DNA of 44,224 bases from an uncultured Mollicutes bacterium (GTDB lineage Bacteria > Bacillota_I > Bacilli_A > Acholeplasmatales > Anaeroplasmataceae): positions 1 to 44,224 of the forward strand of contig CAMELE010000015.1 in NCBI GenBank assembly GCA_945923475.1. Direction: 5' to 3'. Below, piece after piece: positions 16,703 through 25,659 of the stretch (position 1 is its first letter; each line of letters begins with the position of its first letter). Both the position numbers and the translations under genes were made by a program. The notes under the pieces are model-generated. The model did not search any database, was not told the origin of the DNA, and saw only the letters and a list, made by a program, of their open reading frames with translations.

Positions 16703-17959
16703 TTAACTCATTTTGTCATCAAACTCATATTTAAATGATTTTATTTCGACACTACTTGCATTATAAATATATAAAGCATTTAATTTAGCATTTAAAATAC
16801 CATATTTATATGATGGACGTAGATCATGAGTATCATGTTCCCAAGTTGTTTTTTGATTAATTTCTAAATTTAATCCATTTATTTTTATATTATTAATTTG
16901 CCCTTCTCTTTGAGCAAATATAAATATTCCATTTTCTGAATCCGCATTTATATTCTCAAAAGAAATATTAGAAATAGTTCCACAGCTTACACCTTCAGTT
17001 CTATCTACAGCAGTAATAGCAATTGGCTCCGCCTTTCCCCAATAGTGAGGTGATGAAAAGCGTCTTGTTTCAATATAAATATTTTTAAATGAAATATTAT
17101 TTATTGAGCCTTTATCTCTTAATTGAAATGAAAGACCTCTATTTGACCTTAAAATATTTATGTTTGATATTTTTATATTTTTAAAATCCGACCATGATTC
17201 AGTACCAAATTTAATTGCAGCAGAGGTTGAGATTAATGTACAATTTAAAACATCTACCTCTTTACAATCTCCATAGCGCTTTCCGTATTGAGTATTTTTA
17301 AAAACAATTGCGTCATCTGCGGCTTCAATATAGCAGTCTTTAATTATGACATTTTGACTAGCATCTACATCGATTCCATCACAGTTTGCCATTTTTAAAT
17401 TATTAAAAACTTTTAGTGAATCGATTTCTACGTTCTTACACCCAATAATATGGGTAGTCCAAAAGCCACTTCTTCTAAATGTAATATCCTTAATCTTTAC
17501 ATTTTGACAGTTTTCAAAGAAAACTAATGGTACTCTTGGATAATATGAACCATCAATAAACCATTTGTTTTTTATTCCGTAAAATATTTCTTCATTACCA
17601 TCAATAACGCCTTCTCCGGTTATAGAAACATTAGATGCATTTAACGCCTTAATAAATGCTTGAGTAGGCTGTCCTGAATAATCACAATTTTCGTAGGTAG
17701 GAACATTAACCTTATTGATTGTATTCTGCTTTATAACAGCTAATTCGTCTAGGTTGCTTGTCAGAAACAAAAAGCCTAAAAATTCGATATGAAGTTCGAC
17801 ATTTGATAATAAATTAATTAATCCAGCAACATATTTTTCACCACTTTTTATTACTACACGTCCACCTCCATTTTTATTACAATCAATAATTGCATTATTT
17901 ATTGCAAGTGTATCTGATAAACCATTTATTTTATAATCCATTACATAAAATTCCTTCAT
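16703..17959 (-). CDS. GH28-like (polygalacturonase family) glycosidase
   Basis: The 418-residue right-handed parallel beta-helix protein resembles family GH28. Catalytic-region Asp residues are at Asp194 (ANCDGIDVD) and Asp215-Asp216 (AADDAIVFK). The GHG motif that holds a conserved His in classical polygalacturonases is replaced by KFGTES (250-255), and the RIK motif is not obvious, so the substrate may not be polygalacturonate. No signal peptide: an intracellular enzyme acting on imported oligosaccharides is likely. GAGGTG precedes the ATG. No sugar transporter lies next to it. Confidence 0.8.
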   Translation of the reverse strand: MKEFYVMDYKINGLSDTLAINNAIIDCNKNGGGRVVIKSGEKYVAGLINLLSNVELHIEFLGFLFLTSNLDELAVIKQNTINKVNVPTYENCDYSGQPTQAFIKALNASNVSITGEGVIDGNEEIFYGIKNKWFIDGSYYPRVPLVFFENCQNVKIKDITFRRSGFWTTHIIGCKNVEIDSLKVFNNLKMANCDGIDVDASQNVIIKDCYIEAADDAIVFKNTQYGKRYGDCKEVDVLNCTLISTSAAIKFGTESWSDFKNIKISNINILRSNRGLSFQLRDKGSINNISFKNIYIETRRFSSPHYWGKAEPIAITAVDRTEGVSCGTISNISFENINADSENGIFIFAQREGQINNIKINGLNLEINQKTTWEHDTHDLRPSYKYGILNAKLNALYIYNASSVEIKSFKYEFDDKMS

Positions 17960-18034
17960 AATAAAGCACCTCTATTTTTTTTAATAATTTATTATATTTT
18001 TTTAAAAATAAGCCACCATAAAAAAGGTGAGCTT

Positions 18035-18670
18035 ATGAAAAAAATACATTTAATACCTTCTACATTATTAATCATATCAAGTGTCTCATATGTAGCACTA
18101 GAAATGATTTCAATTATTTCCTCTAAATCATCGTTTAAAGGATACTTTCATACAATATCTGAATTATCAACACCTATTGGTGAAAAATATCGCGGTATTG
18201 AATCGAATTTTTCACCATTATCCTATTTATTTAATTCAATCCTAATAATCAATGGAATAGTCTATTTTATTGGAATAAGCTATTATATTATTAAAATGAT
18301 TAAGCCTAAATTTATCCCTTTATGCCTTATGATGTCAACACTCACAGGAATAGGAACCATTTTAGTTGGCTTCTTCCATTCCTCAACAAATCCTGTATTT
18401 ATCCATTACGTATCAACAGCATTAGTTTTTTTATTTGGAAATATATTACCAATTGTAATGTCATTTTGTACTAGCAAAAATACAATAATTTTTAAAATAA
18501 TTGGTATAAGCGGACTAATAGCCGGTTTCTTTTGCTTAATTCTTCCCAAAAACATAATTGGAATTTTTGAACGCTTTACAATATATCCGATAATAGCTCA
18601 TGAAATAGTGTGTGGAATAACGCTATTGAAGGACCCAAGTGAGAAAAGATTAGAATCAATAAATGTATAG
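18035..18670 (+). CDS. DUF998-like membrane protein
   Basis: The 211-residue protein has about six membrane segments and the pattern ISELSTPIG after the first, followed by PLSYLFNSILIINGI, both of DUF998 type. AAAAAGGTGAGCTT precedes the ATG. Function unknown. Its 3' end overlaps the convergent hemolysin III-like gene by 15 bp. Confidence 0.65.
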   Translation: MKKIHLIPSTLLIISSVSYVALEMISIISSKSSFKGYFHTISELSTPIGEKYRGIESNFSPLSYLFNSILIINGIVYFIGISYYIIKMIKPKFIPLCLMMSTLTGIGTILVGFFHSSTNPVFIHYVSTALVFLFGNILPIVMSFCTSKNTIIFKIIGISGLIAGFFCLILPKNIIGIFERFTIYPIIAHEIVCGITLLKDPSEKRLESINV

Positions 18671-19483
18671 CATTATTGCAACAAAATGAGTTGCAGCACC
18701 TGCTAGTACGAAGAAATGCCAAATAAAGTGAGCACCCTTTACACCCCTCTTAGCAAAAGGAATCATTCCTAATGTATATACAATTCCACCACCTAATATC
18801 CAAAAAAATAGTGGTAAATAATATTTTATCCAATATGGAATGATCATTATTCCGGCCCAACCTATAATGAAATACAAAGGGAAATGGAGCCATTTAAGTC
18901 TTCCTGGTCCGAATATCGCTACCATTGTTATACCAACAATGATTAATCCCCACATTATACAAAACCATACAATGCTAAGCGTTGGATAATGCTCATATAA
19001 ATTTACTAATAATATAGGGGAAAAGGTCCCTCCTATTTGCAAATATATCGAAGAATAATCAAATCTTCTCCATAATCTTTTAGCTTTTATTCCCCATTTA
19101 AACGAATGATAGAGTGAGCTCATTGTCATCATGAAAAACATTGAAATTCCATAAAATAATGCACCCATGATCTGCAAAGGTGTAGTTGACCTAATTAAAA
19201 GAATTATTAATCCTATAACTGCTAGAATTGCTCCTACGCCATGAGTTACTGCATTTCCCACTTCTTCCTTGATAGATAAATGAGGCGCTTCATTTAATTT
19301 ACGATGCCTAGCCCTTGTTATTTGTTTTTGACGTCTTTTTCGTTCATCTAAATAGGGCTTTAACCTTTTAAGTCTAGACTCATAACTTCTTTCTTTACTA
19401 TACTTATCGTATTTTTTCAACACCTTAGCATTTTTATTTTTAGATTTATTATTAAAAATTTTTAATATTTTTTTATACTTCAT
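18656..19483 (-). CDS. Hemolysin III / PAQR family membrane protein with basic extension
   Basis: About 275 residues. After a strongly basic N-terminal region of about 70 residues (many Lys/Arg, no membrane segment) comes a seven-helix PAQR/hemolysin III domain with EEVGNAVTHG, SSLYHSF and a final HFIWHFFVLAGAATH; the conserved His, Ser and Glu residues could bind zinc. I place the start at ATG 19483 because GGTGA lies 5 nt upstream; ATG 19510 is in frame. Bacterial members are linked to membrane lipid homeostasis; true haemolysis is doubtful. Confidence 0.83.
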   Translation of the reverse strand: MKYKKILKIFNNKSKNKNAKVLKKYDKYSKERSYESRLKRLKPYLDERKRRQKQITRARHRKLNEAPHLSIKEEVGNAVTHGVGAILAVIGLIILLIRSTTPLQIMGALFYGISMFFMMTMSSLYHSFKWGIKAKRLWRRFDYSSIYLQIGGTFSPILLVNLYEHYPTLSIVWFCIMWGLIIVGITMVAIFGPGRLKWLHFPLYFIIGWAGIMIIPYWIKYYLPLFFWILGGGIVYTLGMIPFAKRGVKGAHFIWHFFVLAGAATHFVAIMLYIY

Positions 19484-19552
19484 TTTATCACCAACTAAAA
19501 CTGCTAACATTATTTTAACGTAAATATATTATATTTACAATAAATAATGTAG

Positions 19553-19574
19553 AAAAAGTGGCCGAAGCCACCTT
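19553..19574 (-). terminator. Intrinsic terminator of the second ABC operon
   Basis: On the minus strand AAGGTGGC and GCCACTTT close a TTCG tetraloop (the very stable C-UUCG-G type), followed by a T run. It starts 3 nt past the stop codon of the ABC gene. Confidence 0.9.
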
Positions 19575-19576
19575 AG

Positions 19577-21340
19577 CTACCTTTCTTCAAATTGAAGCTG
19601 ATATAATTTGTAATAATATCCTTTATTCTTTAGAAGTTCTTGATGATTACCACTTTCTACTATTTCACCATGAGATAAGCAAATTATTTTATCTGCATGT
19701 TGAATTGTAGATAATCTATGGGCAACCACAAGCATTGTTCCTATGCTCTTCATCTTTTGAAGTGAGTCTTGAATCAAAACCTCTGTTTCTGTATCAATAT
19801 TTGATGTCGCTTCGTCCAAGATTAAGATTTGTGGTTTACTTAGTACTGTACGAGCAAATGATAATAATTGTCTTTGTCCTTGTGAGAAATTCTCACCTCT
19901 TTCAATTACTGGTTCATCAAGCTTGTTCGGTAATTTATCAATAAACCACGTTGCATTTACATAATCGCATGCTTTTTTTATTTCTTCTTCAGAATATGAA
20001 GGATCATTTAATGTAATATTACTCTTGATACTACCTGTAAATAGGAATACATCCTGAAGCATTTGACCTATTGCACGACGTAATGATTCTATTTTAATTT
20101 GCGTTATATCAATATCATCAATTAATATTTGACCCTTTTGAATATCGTAATTTCTAACAATTAAACCTAAAATTGTCGTTTTACCGGCTCCAGTAGCTCC
20201 TACAAAGGCAGCAGTTTGACCAGGCTCAATAACAAATGATACATCCTTTAAGATCCATAAATCTGGCTTATATGAAAACCATACATTCCTAAATTCAATC
20301 TTACCTTTAAATTCTTTTATTTCAATTGCATCTTCCTTGTCAACAACCATCGCAGGAACATCAAGTAAATTAAATAATCTTTCAGATGCAGTTAGAGCTC
20401 TTTGCAAATTATTTAATTGGTCAGAAATATTTTGAATAGGCTGGAAGAACTTAGATATATATAAATAGAAGGCTACAATTTCACCAGCATTTAAGCCAAT
20501 TTTTACTCCCATGAAAAATATTACCGCTGTAGCTAGAATTTGTAATAACGAAATAAATGGTCTATATATTGCAAATGCAATAGTAACCTTATATCTTGCT
20601 TTTCTTAAATTCTCGTTCTTTTCATCAAACTCTAATTCCTTAAATTTTTCTTGATTAAATATTTGAATAATTTTCATTCCTGAAATATTTTCATTCAAAT
20701 ATGTATTTAGCTCAGATATATATCTTCTTTCATTTCTAAATACCTTACCAACAACTGCGCCAAAAATATATGATGAAGCACCAATAACAATAACAAACAT
20801 CAACAATAACAATGATAACTTCCAAGAAATAACAATCATTATTGAGTAAACTCCAACAACTGTTAAAATATTTCTTATCAAATTAACTAAAACACTTGTA
20901 AATAAATCAGACATAGATGCTGTGTATGAGGCGACACGTGTTACCAGTGAGCCAACAGGCATTTCATCAAATTGATTTTGACTCATTTTCTCAATATGAG
21001 TAAATACTTCCATTCTAAGATTATAAATAATATTTTGACCTGCAACTTGCAAAATCATTGATTCAAAATATAATAATATTTGGTTTATTATACATATTCC
21101 AAAATATGATCCTGTTAGAATAAGTATATATTTAATACTAATCTCTGAACTAGTTAAATTGTTTGTGATATTACTAATAAATAACGGAAGAATAACATCT
21201 AATGCTACATTTAATATAATTAGAATAAATGCTAAAATAAAACGCCAAAGCTCAGGCTTAATGTACTTAATTGTACGCTTAAGCATAATAGAAATAGGAA
21301 GTTTTTTATCTCCCTTTAGCTTTTCTAATTCTTCATCCAT
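19577..21340 (-). CDS. ABC exporter half-transporter, catalytically complete subunit
   Basis: The 587-residue half-transporter has six membrane segments (about 33-310) and an ATPase domain with Walker A GATGAGKTT (381-389), signature FSQGQ (485-489) and Walker B LILDE with Glu510. Second gene of a pair; it overlaps the upstream partner by one base. As in the pair at 2716-6253, the partner carries the degenerate site. FSQGQ departs from LSGGQ in two positions and composes the degenerate site of the heterodimer. Substrate unknown. Confidence 0.9.
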   Translation of the reverse strand: MDEELEKLKGDKKLPISIMLKRTIKYIKPELWRFILAFILIILNVALDVILPLFISNITNNLTSSEISIKYILILTGSYFGICIINQILLYFESMILQVAGQNIIYNLRMEVFTHIEKMSQNQFDEMPVGSLVTRVASYTASMSDLFTSVLVNLIRNILTVVGVYSIMIVISWKLSLLLLMFVIVIGASSYIFGAVVGKVFRNERRYISELNTYLNENISGMKIIQIFNQEKFKELEFDEKNENLRKARYKVTIAFAIYRPFISLLQILATAVIFFMGVKIGLNAGEIVAFYLYISKFFQPIQNISDQLNNLQRALTASERLFNLLDVPAMVVDKEDAIEIKEFKGKIEFRNVWFSYKPDLWILKDVSFVIEPGQTAAFVGATGAGKTTILGLIVRNYDIQKGQILIDDIDITQIKIESLRRAIGQMLQDVFLFTGSIKSNITLNDPSYSEEEIKKACDYVNATWFIDKLPNKLDEPVIERGENFSQGQRQLLSFARTVLSKPQILILDEATSNIDTETEVLIQDSLQKMKSIGTMLVVAHRLSTIQHADKIICLSHGEIVESGNHQELLKNKGYYYKLYQLQFEER

Positions 21341-23133
21341 TAAAAATCACCCCTTTCAAGTTCTGCTTCAAGGGTTTGAAGTCGAACCATATTTTGGTAT
21401 GTAGGTGAAATTTTTAATAGATTATCAGGGGTATCAAACGCTTCAACCTCTCCTTCATTTAAAACTAAAATCTTATTTAAATGAGCTACGGTTGAAACAC
21501 GGGATGCTATAACAATGGTTGTTTTACCACTTCTATTTTCCTTAATATTCTTTAAAATAGTTTCCTCTGTCTTAACATCTACAGCTGAAACTGAATCATC
21601 CATAATCATAATAGGTGCATCCTTAAGATAAGCACGAGCAATACTTATTCTTTGTTTCTGACCTCCAGAAAGCGAAACTCCTCTTTCTCCTGAAATTGTA
21701 TCATATCCATCCTTAAAGCCAACTATATTATCATCAACATCTGCAAACTTCGCTGCTAGCTTTATTTTTTGCATATCTGTTTCTCGATCAGAAAACGCAA
21801 TATTATTTCTAATTTTATCACTAAATAAGAAATTATCCTGAGGAACATATGCTACATTATCTCTTAAGGACTTAATATCACATTTCATAATATCAACATC
21901 ATCTATTAAAATAGAGTTTTCCTGAACATTATACAATCTTAGCAATGAATTAACTAATGTTGTTTTTCCTGAGCCAATTTTACCAATAATACCAATTGTT
22001 TCACCAGGTTCAATTGTAAACGATACATTCTTAAGCGAGCTTACTTTAGAATCTGGATACGCAAATGTATAATTATTAAAGGTAATTTTACCTTTTATAT
22101 CCTTAAGGACAACTGCATTTTCAGGATTTTTGATTTCTTCTTGCTCATCTAAAAAATGAGCAATACGTTTATATGAAGCCTTAGCACGACCACGCATAGT
22201 TACAATTTGACCTAATGCCATAAATGGCCAAATTAACAAATCAAAGTAGCCAATAAATGTAATTAGCTTTGCCGCATCTAATTCTACAAGATGACCAAAT
22301 ATATTTATAGGATTATTTGTAGCAGTACTATATACAAACCATCCTCCTAATCCTAGGATTAAACACATTATGATTGTAATAAGCATTTCAATAATTACAT
22401 CGAATAAAACTGATGCTCTTGTAAATTCAAGATTAGCATCCTTATTCTTTTTAGCTATTTTAGCAAATTCATGAATTTGTTGTGTTTCCTTAACGAACGC
22501 TTTAATAACTCTAATACCTGTAAAGGACTCTTGAGAATAATCATATAAATCGTCAAATAACTTTTGTCTCTTTGTCCATTTTTTATCCATAAACTTTTCG
22601 ACTAAGCCACCCCAAACAATAATTAAAAGCATTGGAATAAATGCAATTAATGATAAAGCCCAATCTAGACGAATCATTTTATAAATAACAAATACTGATT
22701 GAAATACTGCATCTACAAGCATAACACTACCCCAACCTAAAAATTCTTGAATTTCTTCAACATCAGTAGTACACCAGCTCATAATAGTACCTACCTTGTT
22801 CTCATGGTAGTATCTTTGAGATAGTACTTCTGATTTTAAAAACATTTCTTTTCTAATATCAGCTTCAATTCTTTTGGAAGCATTGAATAATGATAAACGC
22901 CAAATAACTCTTCCAGCGCAAACTCCAAAAGCTACACCTATTAATGCTAATATAATAGATGATAATTTATCTACATTTACAACATTTTCACCATCAAACA
23001 TTCCGACGATTTTTCCTAAAAACTCCGGAATATATAACTGTAAATAATCAACACTAATAAGACATAATACGCCAATCAAATAGAAAATGAAGTACTTTTT
23101 ATAATACTTATTTATATACTTTCCGAATAACAT
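21340..23133 (-). CDS. ABC exporter half-transporter, degenerate-site subunit
   Basis: The 597-residue half-transporter has six membrane segments (about 15-315), Walker A GKIGSGKTT (384-392), perfect signature LSGGQ (488-492) and Walker B IMIMDD with Asp513 replacing the catalytic Glu. Paired with the following gene as a heterodimeric exporter. No Shine-Dalgarno is visible before ATG 23133: the leader is almost pure A/T and a -10-like TATACA lies about 16 nt upstream, so it may be leaderless or nearly so. Divergent from the DUF368 gene. Confidence 0.88.
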   Translation of the reverse strand: MLFGKYINKYYKKYFIFYLIGVLCLISVDYLQLYIPEFLGKIVGMFDGENVVNVDKLSSIILALIGVAFGVCAGRVIWRLSLFNASKRIEADIRKEMFLKSEVLSQRYYHENKVGTIMSWCTTDVEEIQEFLGWGSVMLVDAVFQSVFVIYKMIRLDWALSLIAFIPMLLIIVWGGLVEKFMDKKWTKRQKLFDDLYDYSQESFTGIRVIKAFVKETQQIHEFAKIAKKNKDANLEFTRASVLFDVIIEMLITIIMCLILGLGGWFVYSTATNNPINIFGHLVELDAAKLITFIGYFDLLIWPFMALGQIVTMRGRAKASYKRIAHFLDEQEEIKNPENAVVLKDIKGKITFNNYTFAYPDSKVSSLKNVSFTIEPGETIGIIGKIGSGKTTLVNSLLRLYNVQENSILIDDVDIMKCDIKSLRDNVAYVPQDNFLFSDKIRNNIAFSDRETDMQKIKLAAKFADVDDNIVGFKDGYDTISGERGVSLSGGQKQRISIARAYLKDAPIMIMDDSVSAVDVKTEETILKNIKENRSGKTTIVIASRVSTVAHLNKILVLNEGEVEAFDTPDNLLKISPTYQNMVRLQTLEAELERGDF

Positions 23134-23146
23134 ATATATGTATATT

Positions 23147-23175
23147 GTATAATCAAATTGTACTTATGATTATAC
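23147..23175. promoter_or_regulatory. Inverted repeat upstream of the second ABC operon
   Basis: Perfect 9-bp arms GTATAATCA (23147-23155) and TGATTATAC (23167-23175) separated by 11 bp, within 45 bp of the ABC start codon and overlapping -10-like boxes. Candidate operator. A second, imperfect pair (TTGTACTTATGA at 23158 and TTATGAGTACAA at 23201, 10/12) interleaves with it. Confidence 0.45.
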
Positions 23176-23252
23176 TCTCTCCTTTTGTTTAATAGTTATA
23201 TTATGAGTACAACATAAAATATATTTTATAATCCTATTTTATTACATATTTA

Positions 23253-23285
23253 TACCATTTTTTTTAAAACCAAAAATGGTATAAT
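23253..23285 (+). promoter_or_regulatory. Promoter -10 box of the DUF368 gene with inverted repeat
   Basis: TATAAT at 23280-23285 lies 25 bp before the start codon. Immediately upstream and overlapping its first two bases, perfect 10-bp arms TACCATTTTT (23253-23262) and AAAAATGGTA (23272-23281) enclose 9 bp, placed where a repressor would occlude the -35 region. Confidence 0.5.
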
Positions 23286-23310
23286 AATACTAATGAATGT
23301 GAGGATTATT

Positions 23311-24294
23311 ATGGATTTAAAAAAATTGCATAAAAAGGATTACCTTATAACCTTTTTAAAAGGTATCTTACTAGGGTTAGTAAGCATGGGTATCCCTGGC
23401 TTGTCCGCTTCTACAATTGCCATAATACTTGGTATGTATGTATTAGTCGTTGAAGCCATTAGTAACATATTTAAAAGTAAATATAATCTGTTCTTTTTTC
23501 TTTCGTATCTTTTTGGATATATGGTAGGCTCAGCAATGGCCGCTTTTTCTGTAACTATTTTATTTGAAAACTTTCCTCTTGTAACAACATTTGTTATATT
23601 AGGAATGATTTTTGGATCTATGCCAGATTTAATTATCAAATTAAAGGGTGGCTTAAAAAAAGCTAGTTGCTGGATAATTCTTATTCTTTTGACCTGTGGC
23701 TTAGTTTTACTAAACTTTTCCTTTAAAGCAGGAGCAGATGTAGAGTTCCCTACCGATCCAAATATAGGATACCTAATCAGAATGTTTTTTATCGGCATAA
23801 TAACGTCTACAACATTCATCATTCCTGGAATTGATTTTGCAATCGTATTCTTATCCCTTGGTATCTATTACTCATTTATGAATATGCTTACCTCTTTACT
23901 TTCATTTGGTAAGCCTGGCTATTTTGAAACCTTTTTACCAAATATAAAAATAATGGGCGTCTACATTTTAGGATATTTTATAGGAGTATTCATCTTTTCC
24001 AAACTTGTAAAGAAATTTATATATCGCTATAAGGATCAAACAAATTATGCATCATTTGCCTTTGTTCTTGCAGCACCAATAATCGTTATAAAAAACTGTG
24101 TTATTGATAACAACGCATTTTTTACCACGACTGGTCAAGTAATAGGTGCATTCATTGGTGGTACTGTAGCACTTATTCTAATTCTTTATTTAGGAATGAG
24201 AACCCGCAATAAAAAGCTCCAAAAGAACAAAAATGCTATAAATGAATCCAACGATATATTTGAAACAAATTCAAATGAATTTGAAGAACATTAA
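23311..24294 (+). CDS. DUF368 family protein, PopT-like polyprenyl-phosphate translocase
   Basis: About 327 residues, eight or more membrane segments, with the DUF368 signatures GLVSMGIPGLSASTIAIILG near the N-terminus and TFIIPGIDFAIVFLSLG in the middle. DUF368 proteins (PopT) recycle undecaprenyl phosphate across the membrane for cell-wall and polymer synthesis. I place the start at ATG 23311 because GTGAGGA lies 7 nt upstream; ATG 23293 lacks a site. Polar C-terminal tail with Asn/Glu. Confidence 0.88.
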   Translation: MDLKKLHKKDYLITFLKGILLGLVSMGIPGLSASTIAIILGMYVLVVEAISNIFKSKYNLFFFLSYLFGYMVGSAMAAFSVTILFENFPLVTTFVILGMIFGSMPDLIIKLKGGLKKASCWIILILLTCGLVLLNFSFKAGADVEFPTDPNIGYLIRMFFIGIITSTTFIIPGIDFAIVFLSLGIYYSFMNMLTSLLSFGKPGYFETFLPNIKIMGVYILGYFIGVFIFSKLVKKFIYRYKDQTNYASFAFVLAAPIIVIKNCVIDNNAFFTTTGQVIGAFIGGTVALILILYLGMRTRNKKLQKNKNAINESNDIFETNSNEFEEH

Positions 24295-24303
24295 TAACAA
24301 ACT

Positions 24304-24338
24304 AAAGAAGTTAGCCTCAAAGGCATACTTCTTTTTTT
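24304..24338 (+). terminator. Terminator between DUF368 and tldE genes (bidirectional)
   Basis: AAGAAGT...GCC pairs with GGC...ACTTCTT (two central mismatches) over TCAAA, followed by seven Ts on the plus strand; the minus strand also ends in a T run in the mirror direction. Confidence 0.7.
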
Positions 24339-25659
24339 ATTTACCTGAAATAGCAAGGCTGTTTACATAAATTGAGCCTGTTCCTACCTTACCATACACA
24401 TCAAAATCGGATGAAATATCAACTATATTATTTAGGGTATCAATAATATTTCCTGAAACAATTATTAAGGTTACTGGTTTATCAATCTTTCCATCCTTAA
24501 TTAAAAAGCCGCTTGATTGAAGATTAAAAGAGCCTGAAACAGGATTTACACCAGCGTGCTGTCCCATCATTTTAGTGATTAAAACACCATTTTTAATAGA
24601 TGAAATCATTTCATCAAAACTCTTGTTACCACACTTAATGCATAAATTAGTAGGGGCTACACATACCTTACCAGAGCCATTTTTAAAGCCATTACCTGTA
24701 GGCTTTAAATCTAGCATTTTCGAAGTAGATAAGCTAGTCAAATAATTTGTTAAAACACCACCGTCAACAAGCTTTGTAACAGATGTACCTACACCTTCGT
24801 CATCAAAGCTATATTGATGATGTGATTCCTTGCAGAATGGGTCATCTGTAATAGTTACATTATTACCAAATACCTTTTCATTCATTTTATTACATAATAA
24901 CGATAATTTTTTAGTTACATTATCAGCGTAAAACATTGACATAAAGCAGCTTATTAGGCTTGCAGCCATAGGTGCTTCAAAAACTACAGGATATGATCCT
25001 GATTCAATTGATTCTGCTCCTAAAGAAGAAATCGTTCTTTTAACTAGTCTTTCTTCCATTTCCTTGTAATCTATTTCACTAAATTTATCAATGTATTTCC
25101 CATAGTAGTTATTTAAAGATTTACCATCCTTATTAACTACAATAGATGCAGATAAATAGGCATATTCATTAGCTCTTGAAACGCTTAAACCATTAGAGTT
25201 AACAATACTGACCTCTTCACTTCCAACCTCAATACTTACTGATGTATTGGTAATTAAATCTGATTTACTACGTAAAAAGTCTTCTATTTTTTTACACAAT
25301 TCAATATAATCTGCCTGATTATATGAAGCATAATCGTTTTCTTTATTTACCAAAGCAGGATATTTTTCATCACCCTTATATATATAATATGGATCATGAG
25401 ACTCTGTAACAGAAGCGTTAGCAACTAATGATTTAACGATATTATCAATTTCATCATCTGTATCACGTTCAATATATAAGGAAGTTATATGATTGTTATA
25501 TACTCCACGAACAAACATTTCATTTTTAAAATATACCTCATTAGCATCTACCTCACCATTAAATGTTGAAACAGAGGTACCATTTTCTTTGATTTGGTGA
25601 ATTTCAACCTCAGTTATTCCGTTATTTCTACAAACTGATTCCAATTTTTTAAAATCCAT
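24337..25659 (-). CDS. pmbA: TldE/PmbA family metalloprotease subunit
   Basis: The 440-residue TldE-type partner of TldD lacks the HExxxH motif and so is the non-catalytic, substrate-holding subunit. Family blocks VFEAPMAASLI, DDEGVGTS and QHAGVNPVSGSF are visible. TldD/TldE heterodimers degrade unfolded peptides or trim modified peptides such as microcin B17; no such precursor is seen nearby. ATG overlaps the tldD stop (TAATG) with GGAGG upstream. Confidence 0.93.
   Translation of the reverse strand: MDFKKLESVCRNNGITEVEIHQIKENGTSVSTFNGEVDANEVYFKNEMFVRGVYNNHITSLYIERDTDDEIDNIVKSLVANASVTESHDPYYIYKGDEKYPALVNKENDYASYNQADYIELCKKIEDFLRSKSDLITNTSVSIEVGSEEVSIVNSNGLSVSRANEYAYLSASIVVNKDGKSLNNYYGKYIDKFSEIDYKEMEERLVKRTISSLGAESIESGSYPVVFEAPMAASLISCFMSMFYADNVTKKLSLLCNKMNEKVFGNNVTITDDPFCKESHHQYSFDDEGVGTSVTKLVDGGVLTNYLTSLSTSKMLDLKPTGNGFKNGSGKVCVAPTNLCIKCGNKSFDEMISSIKNGVLITKMMGQHAGVNPVSGSFNLQSSGFLIKDGKIDKPVTLIIVSGNIIDTLNNIVDISSDFDVYGKVGTGSIYVNSLAISGK

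Noticed and set aside
18656-19483. True haemolysin
   Set aside because: Family name only; the PAQR fold and lack of secretion signal argue for a membrane homeostasis role.
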